Positions 7,859 to 15,520 of a stretch of 64,000 bases of DNA are shown piece after piece. Under the pieces are notes generated by a model. That model was given only the letters and a program-made list of their open reading frames with translations. It had not been told where the DNA came from and searched no databases. Positions within the stretch are counted from its first letter, which is position 1. Each line of letters opens with the position of its first letter. This stretch comes from an uncultured Flavobacteriales bacterium (GTDB lineage: Bacteria > Bacteroidota > Bacteroidia > Flavobacteriales_G > Salibacteraceae). The DNA lies in contig CAJQLE010000005.1 of assembly GCA_905479105.1 (NCBI GenBank), positions 235,733 through 299,732 on the forward strand, read 5' to 3'. The position numbers and the translations under genes are program-made.

Positions 7859-8674
7859 ACTATCTAAATAGTCTACCGTGAAGTAGGCAGGATCAAGTTT
7901 CACGTTAAAACGATAGTCTGTGTAATCGAAGCTCTCGTACAAGCCCTTTTCATCATAGTTAGCAATGCGCATTGGCATTCCATGATCAGCATCAATAAAT
8001 AACTCTACTATTCTACCATAATGAGAGGGAACCTGAAAAGTTTTACCCCCACAATCTTCATCATATGTGTGAATATGATCGTTTTTCTCAATGATTAAGT
8101 AAGCTGAAACGCTCAATTTTGACGCTATACTCAAAACTGTTTCTCCCTTTTGAGCATTATACTCTTTCCAATGGAACTCATCGGTTTCAGCTCTAATCAA
8201 AATTTCTTCATTTCCTTCTCGAACAACTTTCGAACACTGAAAACTCTCAGGCATTCGCTTATACTCTCTCCTTATTATCCCGAATATAAATTCACAGCCA
8301 GCATCAGAAATGGTGTAATGATTTAAGCCTCGAAAAATCTTACCCTGAATATCAAGCATCAAATTGGTAAAAGGAAAGCCATTCGAAATGTACATCGCTT
8401 CTTTTTCAGATACTTCAGGATCGTAAAGAATGTAATGACCTTTCTCAGCCATTCTTCCCGCCACTTTATAGGGGTGTCTTGAAATCGTGAAATCAAACTC
8501 CGCCCGATCATCTTGATCTATATGACGCTCAAACTTCTTGGAATGGTATTGCATATTTTCAATAACCTCCCATTTGGAATATACATACTCAAAAGTCTTT
8601 TCACAATCAACCAATTCCTGCGAAATACCAGAGAAACTTAAAAAAATAAAAGGAATAAGCAGCCTAACTTTCAT
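7850..8674 (-). CDS. DUF1571 family secreted protein with LysM segment
   Basis: A 274-residue protein with a signal peptide (MKVRLLIPFIFLSFSGISQE). Its layout fits DUF1571: an N-terminal beta-rich half (MQYHSKKFERHIDQDDRAEF, then MYISNGFPF) and a C-terminal half with YDEKGLYESFDYTDYRFN near residues 240-258. Between them, around residues 172-222, lies NAQKGETVLSIASKLSVSAY and a later FQVPSHYG, which is a good LysM match and suggests peptidoglycan contact. The fold is probably LolA-like. The role in the periplasm is not known. It converges on the beta-barrel gene at 7858. Confidence 0.7.
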   Translation of the reverse strand: MKVRLLIPFIFLSFSGISQELVDCEKTFEYVYSKWEVIENMQYHSKKFERHIDQDDRAEFDFTISRHPYKVAGRMAEKGHYILYDPEVSEKEAMYISNGFPFTNLMLDIQGKIFRGLNHYTISDAGCEFIFGIIRREYKRMPESFQCSKVVREGNEEILIRAETDEFHWKEYNAQKGETVLSIASKLSVSAYLIIEKNDHIHTYDEDCGGKTFQVPSHYGRIVELFIDADHGMPMRIANYDEKGLYESFDYTDYRFNVKLDPAYFTVDYLDSLN

Positions 8675-8777
8675 AGAACGAATATAGCATTGGCGAGAAT
8701 GCTGAAAGCAGAATACGTGATTCTAAATCAAGAATAATGTGAGCGTAATTCAATTATTAAATCGCACATTAGGTATC

Positions 8778-9377
8778 CTACTCAGATATCGGTTTGATAC
8801 CCAATAACTCTAGTGCTTGATCATCATTCCAATTGCGCATACCCTTTGACTGGTGGATCAATTCTCCTTGAGAATTTATAACAAACGTAGTGGGTAATGC
8901 AGATGACGCTATTTGATCAGGCGGAGCATATTGATAATAATACACAGGTAAATCCCATTCCTTCCGAGCTAAATGTCCTTCCACTTTTTCGCGTGATTCA
9001 TGGGTTAGAAATATATACTTCACTTTTCCATTAGTCTTCTTCATCAAGTCGATAATACTAGGCATTTCGGCATTACAAGGAGGACACCACGTAGCCCAAT
9101 AATTCAGAAAAATCGTTTGACCTTCAAAATCATTTAAAGACCGAACCTCTCCATTCTTATCCTCAAAATTCCAAGCCAAAGTCTCGCTCGATAACACCTG
9201 AGACTCATTGGAATGAAAGTCACCAAAGAGGCCTGTTTTCAACATTAATCTCTGAAATAATATCCGCCCATCGCTGGTTAGCATCATGACTATAAAAACT
9301 AAAAACAGGATATCTGTAGTTTTTCCCAAAATAGACTTCGCCTTAAATTTCTCCCACTGGCGCTTCAAAATATTCAT
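8778..9377 (-). CDS. TlpA-like membrane-anchored thioredoxin
   Basis: A 199-residue protein with one N-terminal membrane helix (about residues 19-37, TDILFLVFIVMMLTSDG) and a periplasmic thioredoxin fold. The active site is WATWCPPC, followed by NAEMPSI, which is the TlpA/ResA signature. The cis-proline segment is ALPTTFVI, as in other family members. It should reduce or exchange disulfides of exported proteins; the partner is not evident. It stands alone on the minus strand, divergent from the arsenosugar-type operon at 9508, with 130 bases between the starts. Confidence 0.88.
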   Translation of the reverse strand: MNILKRQWEKFKAKSILGKTTDILFLVFIVMMLTSDGRILFQRLMLKTGLFGDFHSNESQVLSSETLAWNFEDKNGEVRSLNDFEGQTIFLNYWATWCPPCNAEMPSIIDLMKKTNGKVKYIFLTHESREKVEGHLARKEWDLPVYYYQYAPPDQIASSALPTTFVINSQGELIHQSKGMRNWNDDQALELLGIKPISE

Positions 9378-9507
9378 GCGGCAAATGTGCGATAATTACG
9401 ATTGGACTTATGTGCATTATGTTACTTAGATCACATAAAAACCTAAAATGAATAGGTCTTTTCGTATGCTTGTAAGCATAAGTAAAAATCGCAAATTCAA
9501 TATCAGA

Positions 9508-9840
9508 ATGGGAGTATATTACGAATCAAACGACCTAAGAAAATTTGGAAAAATCGCTGACTACGATAAAGAACTTGCTGATAAATTTTTTGACTGGTAC
9601 GGTGCAGTATTCGAGGAAGGCGCTTTAACTGCTCGAGAGAAGGCCTTGATTGCATTGGGAGTATCGCATGCCGTGCAATGTCCTTATTGTATCGATGCTT
9701 ACACTGAGGAAAGCCTCAAATTTGGAATCAACAAAGAACAAATGATGGAAGCAGTTCATGTGGCCAGCGCCATTCGCGGAGGTGCATCTTTGGTGCATAG
9801 TGTTCAAATGATGAATAAAGTAAACAAACAAGAGATGTAA
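9508..9840 (+). CDS. Arsenosugar biosynthesis-associated carboxymuconolactone decarboxylase/AhpD-like protein
   Basis: About 110 residues from the ATG at 9508, chosen because the family begins with a short tail before YYESNDLRKFG; an upstream ATG at 9448 would add 20 atypical residues. The CMD/AhpD core shows REKALIALGVSHAVQCPYCI with the Cys-x2-Cys pair and downstream AVHVASAIRGGASL. Sequence and position directly before ArsS match the peroxidase-like protein that accompanies arsenosugar synthesis. Its stop overlaps the arsS start (TAATG), so translation is coupled. The exact reaction of this partner is not established to my knowledge. Confidence 0.85.
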   Translation: MGVYYESNDLRKFGKIADYDKELADKFFDWYGAVFEEGALTAREKALIALGVSHAVQCPYCIDAYTEESLKFGINKEQMMEAVHVASAIRGGASLVHSVQMMNKVNKQEM

Positions 9841-10898
9841 TGGCCTTAACCAAAACGCTCCAGTCAAGATCAAGTGACCTTTCGAAGCCTGAATCACAAG
9901 TTGAGTTCTTATCATCCGGGATTTTCAGTGACGGCAAAGCTCCAATATTTAGAAACTTATTGGATGATCATTCCAGTTTCCCTTTGAAGCCCAATACACT
10001 CGAAGTTTTGCAAGTTAACTTAGGGTACATGTGCAATCAAACATGTAAGCATTGTCACGTTGATGCTGGTCCGGACCGAACGGAGATTATGACCAAACAA
10101 ACAATGCAAAGCTGCATTGACGTAATCAAGTCCAACAACATAGAAACCATAGACCTTACTGGAGGAGCGCCAGAAATGAATCCAAACTTTAAATGGTTTG
10201 TTGAACACGCCAGACCTTATGTGAATGAAATTATCGTGAGGTCAAATTTGACTATAATCGAGGCAAACAAAACTTACAATGAGCTTCCAGTATTCATTGC
10301 GAAGAATAAAATCAGACTCGTTTCATCACTTCCGTTTTACAATGCAGACAAAACGGATAGGCAAAGAGGAAAAGGTGTTTTCGATAAATCAATTAATGCA
10401 TTGCGTAAGTTAAACAACCTAGGTTATGGTAAACCAGAATCGGGATTAACGATAGACTTAGTATATAATCCCACAGGCGCATTTCTACCTGCTCCTCAGT
10501 TGTCGTTAGAAAAAGAATTCAAAAAGGTACTTAAAGAAGAGTTTGACATTTGCTTCAATCAACTCTTTTGCATCACTAATTTACCCATTAGCAGGTTTCT
10601 CGATTATTTGATTCAAACAGAGAACTATGAAGACTATATGTTCAAACTAATCGAGTCTTTTAATCCGGAAGCTTTAGATGGTGTCATGTGCAAAAGCACG
10701 CTTTCAGTCGGATGGAACGGAACATTGTATGATTGTGATTTTAATCAAATGTTAGACTTGAAAATTGATCCTAATTCTCCACAGTCCATTTCAAGTTTCA
10801 ATATTGATACATTAAAAAACAGGGTGATAAACACAAGCCAGCACTGTTTCGGCTGCACGGCAGGTGCTGGTTCATCATGTCAAGGATCATTGGTTTAA
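9840..10898 (+). CDS. arsS: Arsenosugar biosynthesis radical SAM protein ArsS
   Basis: A 352-residue radical SAM enzyme. The 4Fe-4S motif is C65-x3-C69-x2-C72 (LGYMCNQTCKHCHVDAGPDR), followed by the SAM-binding LTGGAPEMNP. The C-terminus has extra cysteines (GTLYDCDFNQ; CFGCTAGAGSSC), as in ArsS/TIGR04167 proteins, which carry additional metal sites. ArsS joins a 5'-deoxyadenosyl group to a methylated arsenical on the way to arsenosugars. Its neighbours on both sides are the usual partners, which raises confidence. An arsenic methyltransferase (ArsM) is not in the window. Confidence 0.9.
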   Translation: MALTKTLQSRSSDLSKPESQVEFLSSGIFSDGKAPIFRNLLDDHSSFPLKPNTLEVLQVNLGYMCNQTCKHCHVDAGPDRTEIMTKQTMQSCIDVIKSNNIETIDLTGGAPEMNPNFKWFVEHARPYVNEIIVRSNLTIIEANKTYNELPVFIAKNKIRLVSSLPFYNADKTDRQRGKGVFDKSINALRKLNNLGYGKPESGLTIDLVYNPTGAFLPAPQLSLEKEFKKVLKEEFDICFNQLFCITNLPISRFLDYLIQTENYEDYMFKLIESFNPEALDGVMCKSTLSVGWNGTLYDCDFNQMLDLKIDPNSPQSISSFNIDTLKNRVINTSQHCFGCTAGAGSSCQGSLV

Positions 10899-10907
10899 AT
10901 TTGTTTT

Positions 10908-11531
10908 GTGACGGAAAACGATCGCCTAATCATTTTTGTAAAAAACCCAGAAATTGGAAGGGTTAAAACACGTCTTGCCAAAACCATTGGCGATGAACAA
11001 GCATTGAGTATATATCAAAAGTTGCTTTTGTATACCAAAGAAATTACAAAAGGGCTGAATGCCGATAAGTCTGTCTACTATTCTGAACACATAGACAATA
11101 ATGATTTATGGGATAACATGCTATTCTCTAAACACCTTCAGCGAGGTGACGATTTAGGAGAAAGAATGCAGAATGCTTTCGCTGATGCATTTGCTCAAGG
11201 AAAAGAGCGCGTCATCATAATCGGAAGCGATTGCCTGGAGTTGGAGACCTACATGATCAAAGAAGCCTTTGCGGTTCTTGAAAACAATGATGTGGTTCTC
11301 GGTCCCGCCAAAGATGGAGGATATTACATGATTGGAATGACCGCATTTCTACCCACTCTTTTTGAAGACAAAAACTGGAGCACAGATGATCTCTTGATGG
11401 ATACAATATTGGATTTAAAGAAGATGAATGCTAAATATTACCTTCTTAAAACCTTGAATGATATAGATACCATAGAAGATTTAAAAGCTCTTGATAAGTT
11501 CCCTCATCAAAAGAACGAAGACTGGTTTTAA
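10908..11531 (+). CDS. TIGR04282-family glycosyltransferase (arsenosugar locus)
   Basis: A 207-residue nucleotide-diphospho-sugar transferase fold protein starting with GTG nine bases after arsS. Visible motifs are FVKNPEIGRVKTRLAKTIGD (the N-terminal nucleotide-binding loop of this family), IIGSDCLEL and LGPAKDGGYYMIG. The family, TIGR04282, is regularly encoded beside arsS and is thought to supply or transfer a sugar in arsenosugar formation. It is followed after 18 bases by asnB of the polysaccharide cluster, so the two units may be read from one transcript; whether that has meaning is unclear. Confidence 0.85.
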   Translation: MTENDRLIIFVKNPEIGRVKTRLAKTIGDEQALSIYQKLLLYTKEITKGLNADKSVYYSEHIDNNDLWDNMLFSKHLQRGDDLGERMQNAFADAFAQGKERVIIIGSDCLELETYMIKEAFAVLENNDVVLGPAKDGGYYMIGMTAFLPTLFEDKNWSTDDLLMDTILDLKKMNAKYYLLKTLNDIDTIEDLKALDKFPHQKNEDWF

Positions 11532-11549
11532 ATCCTCTATTTTGCACAT

Positions 11550-13481
11550 ATGTGCGGGATTTTAGGGCTTATAGATCTTAATCGTGACGCTGGAAAGTTC
11601 AAGCAGTTTGAACCCGCGCTCAGCTTGCTGCATCATAGAGGGCCCGACCATCAAAAGGCAATCATTCAATCTCCTATTGCACTTGGTCATACTCGCCTAT
11701 CCATTATTGATTTAGATGCCAGATCAAATCAGCCAATGGTAGATCTTTCAGGCAGATTCACTCTAGCGTTTAACGGTGAAATCTACAACTATAAAGAGCT
11801 TAGAAACGAGTGTGAACAGCTTGGCTACTCTTTCAAGACCGAAAGCGACACAGAGGTTCTTCTCGTTCTATTCATGCATTTTGGAGAAAAGTGTTTGGTA
11901 AAACTGAATGGATTTTTCGCTTTTGGAATCTATGATAAAAAAGAAAAATCACTTTTTATCGCTCGAGACCGGTTTGGTATTAAGCCATTAGTCTACTATC
12001 AAAGTGAAACAAGGTTTGGGTTTTCTTCCGAGTTAAAAGCACTGATGAAGTTTGGCTTCGAAAAAAAAATAGACAAAGTATCCCTCTTCACATTCTTTAA
12101 ATTCAATTACATCCCTGCTCCATCAACGATTCTAAAGAACAATTATAAACTCGAGCCAGGGCATAGTCTTAAAATCACGATTAAAGAAGATGAGCTGGAA
12201 TATTCAAAAAATCAATGGTATTCTATTCCTTATGATCCGACAGCCGAGAAAGATCTAAACCCTCATGACTACCAGCAATCACAAAAGGTACTTAAGCGCT
12301 TCATGCGTGAGTCTGTGAGAAGAAGACTTGTTGCTGACGTCCCAGTGGGAACCTTTTTAAGTGGCGGAATTGACTCAAGTATCATAACTGCCATTGCTAA
12401 AGAAGAGAAAGATGACATTGAATCGTTCAGTATAGGATTTTCAGATCAGCCCTTTTATGATGAATCAAAATATGCTGTTAACGTAGCAAAACATCTAAGA
12501 GTCAAGCATCACGTTTTTGATGTCAAATCAGCTGACCTCATCGAAACGGCAGACTACGTTTTAAATCATCTCGATGAACCTTTTGCCGATTCTTCAGCAC
12601 TCAACGTATTCATGCTTTCTAAACATACTCGACCACACGTCAAAGTTGCCTTGAGTGGTGATGGCGGTGATGAGCTCTTTGGAGGATACAATAAGCACGG
12701 TGCAGAATTTATGCTTCGTTACCCTCAATTGAAAGATCACGCAGTCGGCAAATTGAAAAGTGTTTGGGATAAGTTGCCTGCATCTCGAAGTGGCTATATA
12801 GGTAATGTCTCAAGACAACTTCAAAAATTTGCTGATGGCTATAGTCTTAGTGCTAGAGATAGATACTGGAGATGGGCGGGTATTTTGAATGAAGAACAAG
12901 CCAACTATTTCATTAAGGAACAAATGCTCGATAGAGATCAACGCCTATCAGATGATGCTCACACTTACAAAAAGCGAAAGGATCAACTACTAAAGCACAT
13001 TCGTAAAAATGGCACATTAAACGAAGTTCTATTGAGTGATATGCTCTTAGTCCTACCAAACGATATGCTGTATAAAGTAGACAGCATGTCTATGGCTCAT
13101 GCATTAGAAGTGCGTACTCCGTTTCTTGACCAACATCTCGTCAAGCATGCCTTTAAACTGCCTGTGATGTTCAAAGTAAATCACACTACCAAAAAGAAAA
13201 TACTGCAGGACTCATATCGAGACCAATTGCCTCATGAAGTGTTTTCAAGACAGAAAAAAGGCTTTGAAGTACCATTGCTCGAGTGGTTTAACGGACCCAT
13301 GAAAACTATCTTTTTAGACTTCGCATCTGACCGAGATTTCATCCAAGAACAAGATCTCTTCAACCAAGATGCTATAAATGATTTAAGTACTAAATTGTTT
13401 TCCAACAAACCAGGCGATGCACCTGCAAGTGCGTGGGCATTCATTGTGTTTCAATCATGGTATAAGCAGCACATGTTATGA
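11550..13481 (+). CDS. asnB: Asparagine synthase (glutamine-hydrolysing), polysaccharide-cluster type
   Basis: A 643-residue protein. The N-terminal glutaminase domain starts with the catalytic Cys2 (MCGILGLIDL) and shows HHRGPDHQ and GEIYNYKEL. The synthetase domain has the PP-loop FLSGGIDSSII near residue 270 and SGDGGDELFGGYNKH near 370. It makes asparagine or transfers amide nitrogen to another carboxylate. In surface-polysaccharide loci this class often amidates uronic acid sugars, and the placement directly before a GT4 gene with an ATGA overlap supports that. The late motif KKGFEVPLLEW is characteristic of the AsnB C-terminus. Confidence 0.9.
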   Translation: MCGILGLIDLNRDAGKFKQFEPALSLLHHRGPDHQKAIIQSPIALGHTRLSIIDLDARSNQPMVDLSGRFTLAFNGEIYNYKELRNECEQLGYSFKTESDTEVLLVLFMHFGEKCLVKLNGFFAFGIYDKKEKSLFIARDRFGIKPLVYYQSETRFGFSSELKALMKFGFEKKIDKVSLFTFFKFNYIPAPSTILKNNYKLEPGHSLKITIKEDELEYSKNQWYSIPYDPTAEKDLNPHDYQQSQKVLKRFMRESVRRRLVADVPVGTFLSGGIDSSIITAIAKEEKDDIESFSIGFSDQPFYDESKYAVNVAKHLRVKHHVFDVKSADLIETADYVLNHLDEPFADSSALNVFMLSKHTRPHVKVALSGDGGDELFGGYNKHGAEFMLRYPQLKDHAVGKLKSVWDKLPASRSGYIGNVSRQLQKFADGYSLSARDRYWRWAGILNEEQANYFIKEQMLDRDQRLSDDAHTYKKRKDQLLKHIRKNGTLNEVLLSDMLLVLPNDMLYKVDSMSMAHALEVRTPFLDQHLVKHAFKLPVMFKVNHTTKKKILQDSYRDQLPHEVFSRQKKGFEVPLLEWFNGPMKTIFLDFASDRDFIQEQDLFNQDAINDLSTKLFSNKPGDAPASAWAFIVFQSWYKQHML

Positions 13482-14695
13482 GTGTAGAAAAAATAAGGGT
13501 ACTGCGCATCATTAATCGATTCAACTTGGGTGGCCCAACCTTCAATGTGGCTTATCTAACCAAGTACATGGATGATAAGTTTGAAACGCTTTTACTGGGC
13601 GGAACGAAAGACGAAACAGAAGCTTCCTCAGAATTCATTTTATACGATTTAGGCATCAAGCCAAAGGTGATCTCTGAAATGAAAAGAGCAATTTCACTTT
13701 CGAGTGACTATAAGTCTTACAAGGAAATCGCGAAAGTCATCCAAGAATTTAAGCCTCACATTGTACACACACATGCGGCAAAATCAGGAATACTGGGAAG
13801 ACTTGCAGCAATCAATAATGATGTCCCTATTATTCTACACACCTTTCACGGCCACGTTTTTCATTCATATTTTGGTGAGGCTAAAACCCTTATCTATAAG
13901 TCTATTGAGCGATATTTAGCCAAACGAAGTACACGCATTATTGCCATCAGCCAAATACAGTCTGATGAGCTTTCCTTGATTCATAAAATTGCTGATTACT
14001 CAAAGGTTGAAATTGTTCATTTAGGATTTGACCTGAGTCGATTTCAAGAGAATCAATCAGAGAAAAGAAATATTTTCAGAGATAAATATGGATTAAAAGA
14101 CGGTGAAATAGCGATTGGAATCATTGGTAGATTAGTGCCAATTAAAAATCACAAAATGTTTCTCGATGCAGTAAATCCGGTATTCGAACAAAACCCGAAC
14201 ACCAGATTTTTTGTGATTGGTGATGGTGAATCCAAAGATGAACTCTTGGGGTATTGTCAAAAATCCAATATTCCATATAAGTGGTTGGAAGCTCCGGACA
14301 TGGATTCACCACTTTGCTTTACTTCATGGATTAAAGAAATAGATCAAGTAATGGCAGGACTAGATATAGTAACGCTGACATCCTTGAACGAAGGAACACC
14401 GGTAAGTTTAATTGAAGCACAAAGCGCTGGAAAGCCTGTAGTTTCAACGCGCGTTGGCGGAATTGAAGATATTGTAGTAGAAGATGGGTCTGCCCTGTTA
14501 TGCGGAATAACTGATCAAATAATATTTAACAGCAATCTTTTGCAATTATCTAAAGATCAATTGAAGCGATCAACGATGGGGAAAATTGGTCAGGTTCATG
14601 TCCTTGAACAATTCAGTTATCGCAGACTCGTAAATGATATGGAATCCCTTTATCAGAAATTGTTGGAAGAAAAGAATATAGAGATTGATACGTAG
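13478..14695 (+). CDS. Glycosyltransferase family 4
   Basis: A 405-residue GT-B enzyme. The N-terminus RIINRFNLGGPTFNVAYLTK contains the acceptor-side glycine loop. Residues 100-150 carry HTHAAKSGILGRLAA and LHTFHGHVFHSYF, and the donor domain begins IGIIGRLVPIKNH. Near residue 310 lies LTSLNEGTPVSLIEAQSAG, the EX7E motif that binds the nucleotide sugar. The protein should add one sugar to a lipid-linked polysaccharide at the cytoplasmic face. The start overlaps asnB by four bases. The sugar and acceptor cannot be read from sequence. Confidence 0.9.
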   Translation: MSVEKIRVLRIINRFNLGGPTFNVAYLTKYMDDKFETLLLGGTKDETEASSEFILYDLGIKPKVISEMKRAISLSSDYKSYKEIAKVIQEFKPHIVHTHAAKSGILGRLAAINNDVPIILHTFHGHVFHSYFGEAKTLIYKSIERYLAKRSTRIIAISQIQSDELSLIHKIADYSKVEIVHLGFDLSRFQENQSEKRNIFRDKYGLKDGEIAIGIIGRLVPIKNHKMFLDAVNPVFEQNPNTRFFVIGDGESKDELLGYCQKSNIPYKWLEAPDMDSPLCFTSWIKEIDQVMAGLDIVTLTSLNEGTPVSLIEAQSAGKPVVSTRVGGIEDIVVEDGSALLCGITDQIIFNSNLLQLSKDQLKRSTMGKIGQVHVLEQFSYRRLVNDMESLYQKLLEEKNIEIDT

Positions 14696-14731
14696 AAAAT
14701 TACTTACTTTGCAATTCAAAGTACTTTTAAA

Positions 14732-15517
14732 ATGAGAATAAAACCATTACTTATTCTGCTCATCGTAGCAGGTCTAATATCCAGTTGCCGAGTATTTGAC
14801 CCTTCTATTATGCTTCGCACTAAGCGTGACTATCCTTATGCAGAAGCATCAGACACATTAAAAAGAAATTATATTCTGCAAGCCGGAGACATATTGAATT
14901 TTAGGCTTTTTTCTAATCAAGGCTTTAAAATTATTGACCTTACTTCCTTAGACGATGGGACACGGACCAATGCCAATTTAAACAATCAAAACGCATTCAC
15001 CTATCTTATTGAAGTAAATGGCGCCATCAATTTGCCCATCATTGGTAGAGTCGAAATTGCTGGATTGAACTTGAAAGAAGCTGAATTATTTCTCGAAGAG
15101 AAATACAGCAACTATTACAATGACCCTTATGTCATCCTTCAAGTAAATAATCGAAGAATGATTGTTTTCCCAGGCACAGGTGGTGATGCAAAAGTTATCC
15201 AGATAACCAATGAATACACCTCAATAATCGAAGCTCTAGCATTAGCTGGTGGAATTTCAAAAGGAGGCCGAGCTCATAGGGTAAAACTCATCCGCGGAAA
15301 TTTGAAAGACCCCGAAATATTTGAATTGGATCTTTCAACGGCAGAAGGGCTGAAGGAGGCTAATCTCTACTATGTCAGAGCCAACGACATCATTTATGTT
15401 CAACCTTCCTACTTTGCTGGAAGGCAAATATTGTCGAGTACATCTCAGATTCTCGGAGTTATTACTTCGCTTATACTCACCTATTTCTTGATTGTACAAT
15501 TCAGAGCGGCAGCCTAA
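14732..15517 (+). CDS. Wza-like polysaccharide export lipoprotein
   Basis: A 261-residue lipoprotein (lipobox LISSC, C19). The polysaccharide export (Poly_export) domain is visible as YILQAGDILNFRLFSN, then GAINLPIIGRVEIAGL, and a SLBB domain follows (VIQITNEYTSIIEALALAGG). It ends with a hydrophobic segment (ILGVITSLILTYFLIVQF), so it spans or anchors in a membrane at the C-terminus as Wza does. It should form the outer-membrane exit channel for polysaccharide. It precedes the Wzc-like kinase by three bases, the standard Wza-Wzc pairing. Confidence 0.9.
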   Translation: MRIKPLLILLIVAGLISSCRVFDPSIMLRTKRDYPYAEASDTLKRNYILQAGDILNFRLFSNQGFKIIDLTSLDDGTRTNANLNNQNAFTYLIEVNGAINLPIIGRVEIAGLNLKEAELFLEEKYSNYYNDPYVILQVNNRRMIVFPGTGGDAKVIQITNEYTSIIEALALAGGISKGGRAHRVKLIRGNLKDPEIFELDLSTAEGLKEANLYYVRANDIIYVQPSYFAGRQILSSTSQILGVITSLILTYFLIVQFRAAA

Positions 15518-15520
15518 CAC

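Noticed and set aside
9448..9507. Extended N-terminus of the CMD-like protein
   Set aside because: The 20 extra residues are basic and unlike the family, which begins close to the ATG at 9508.
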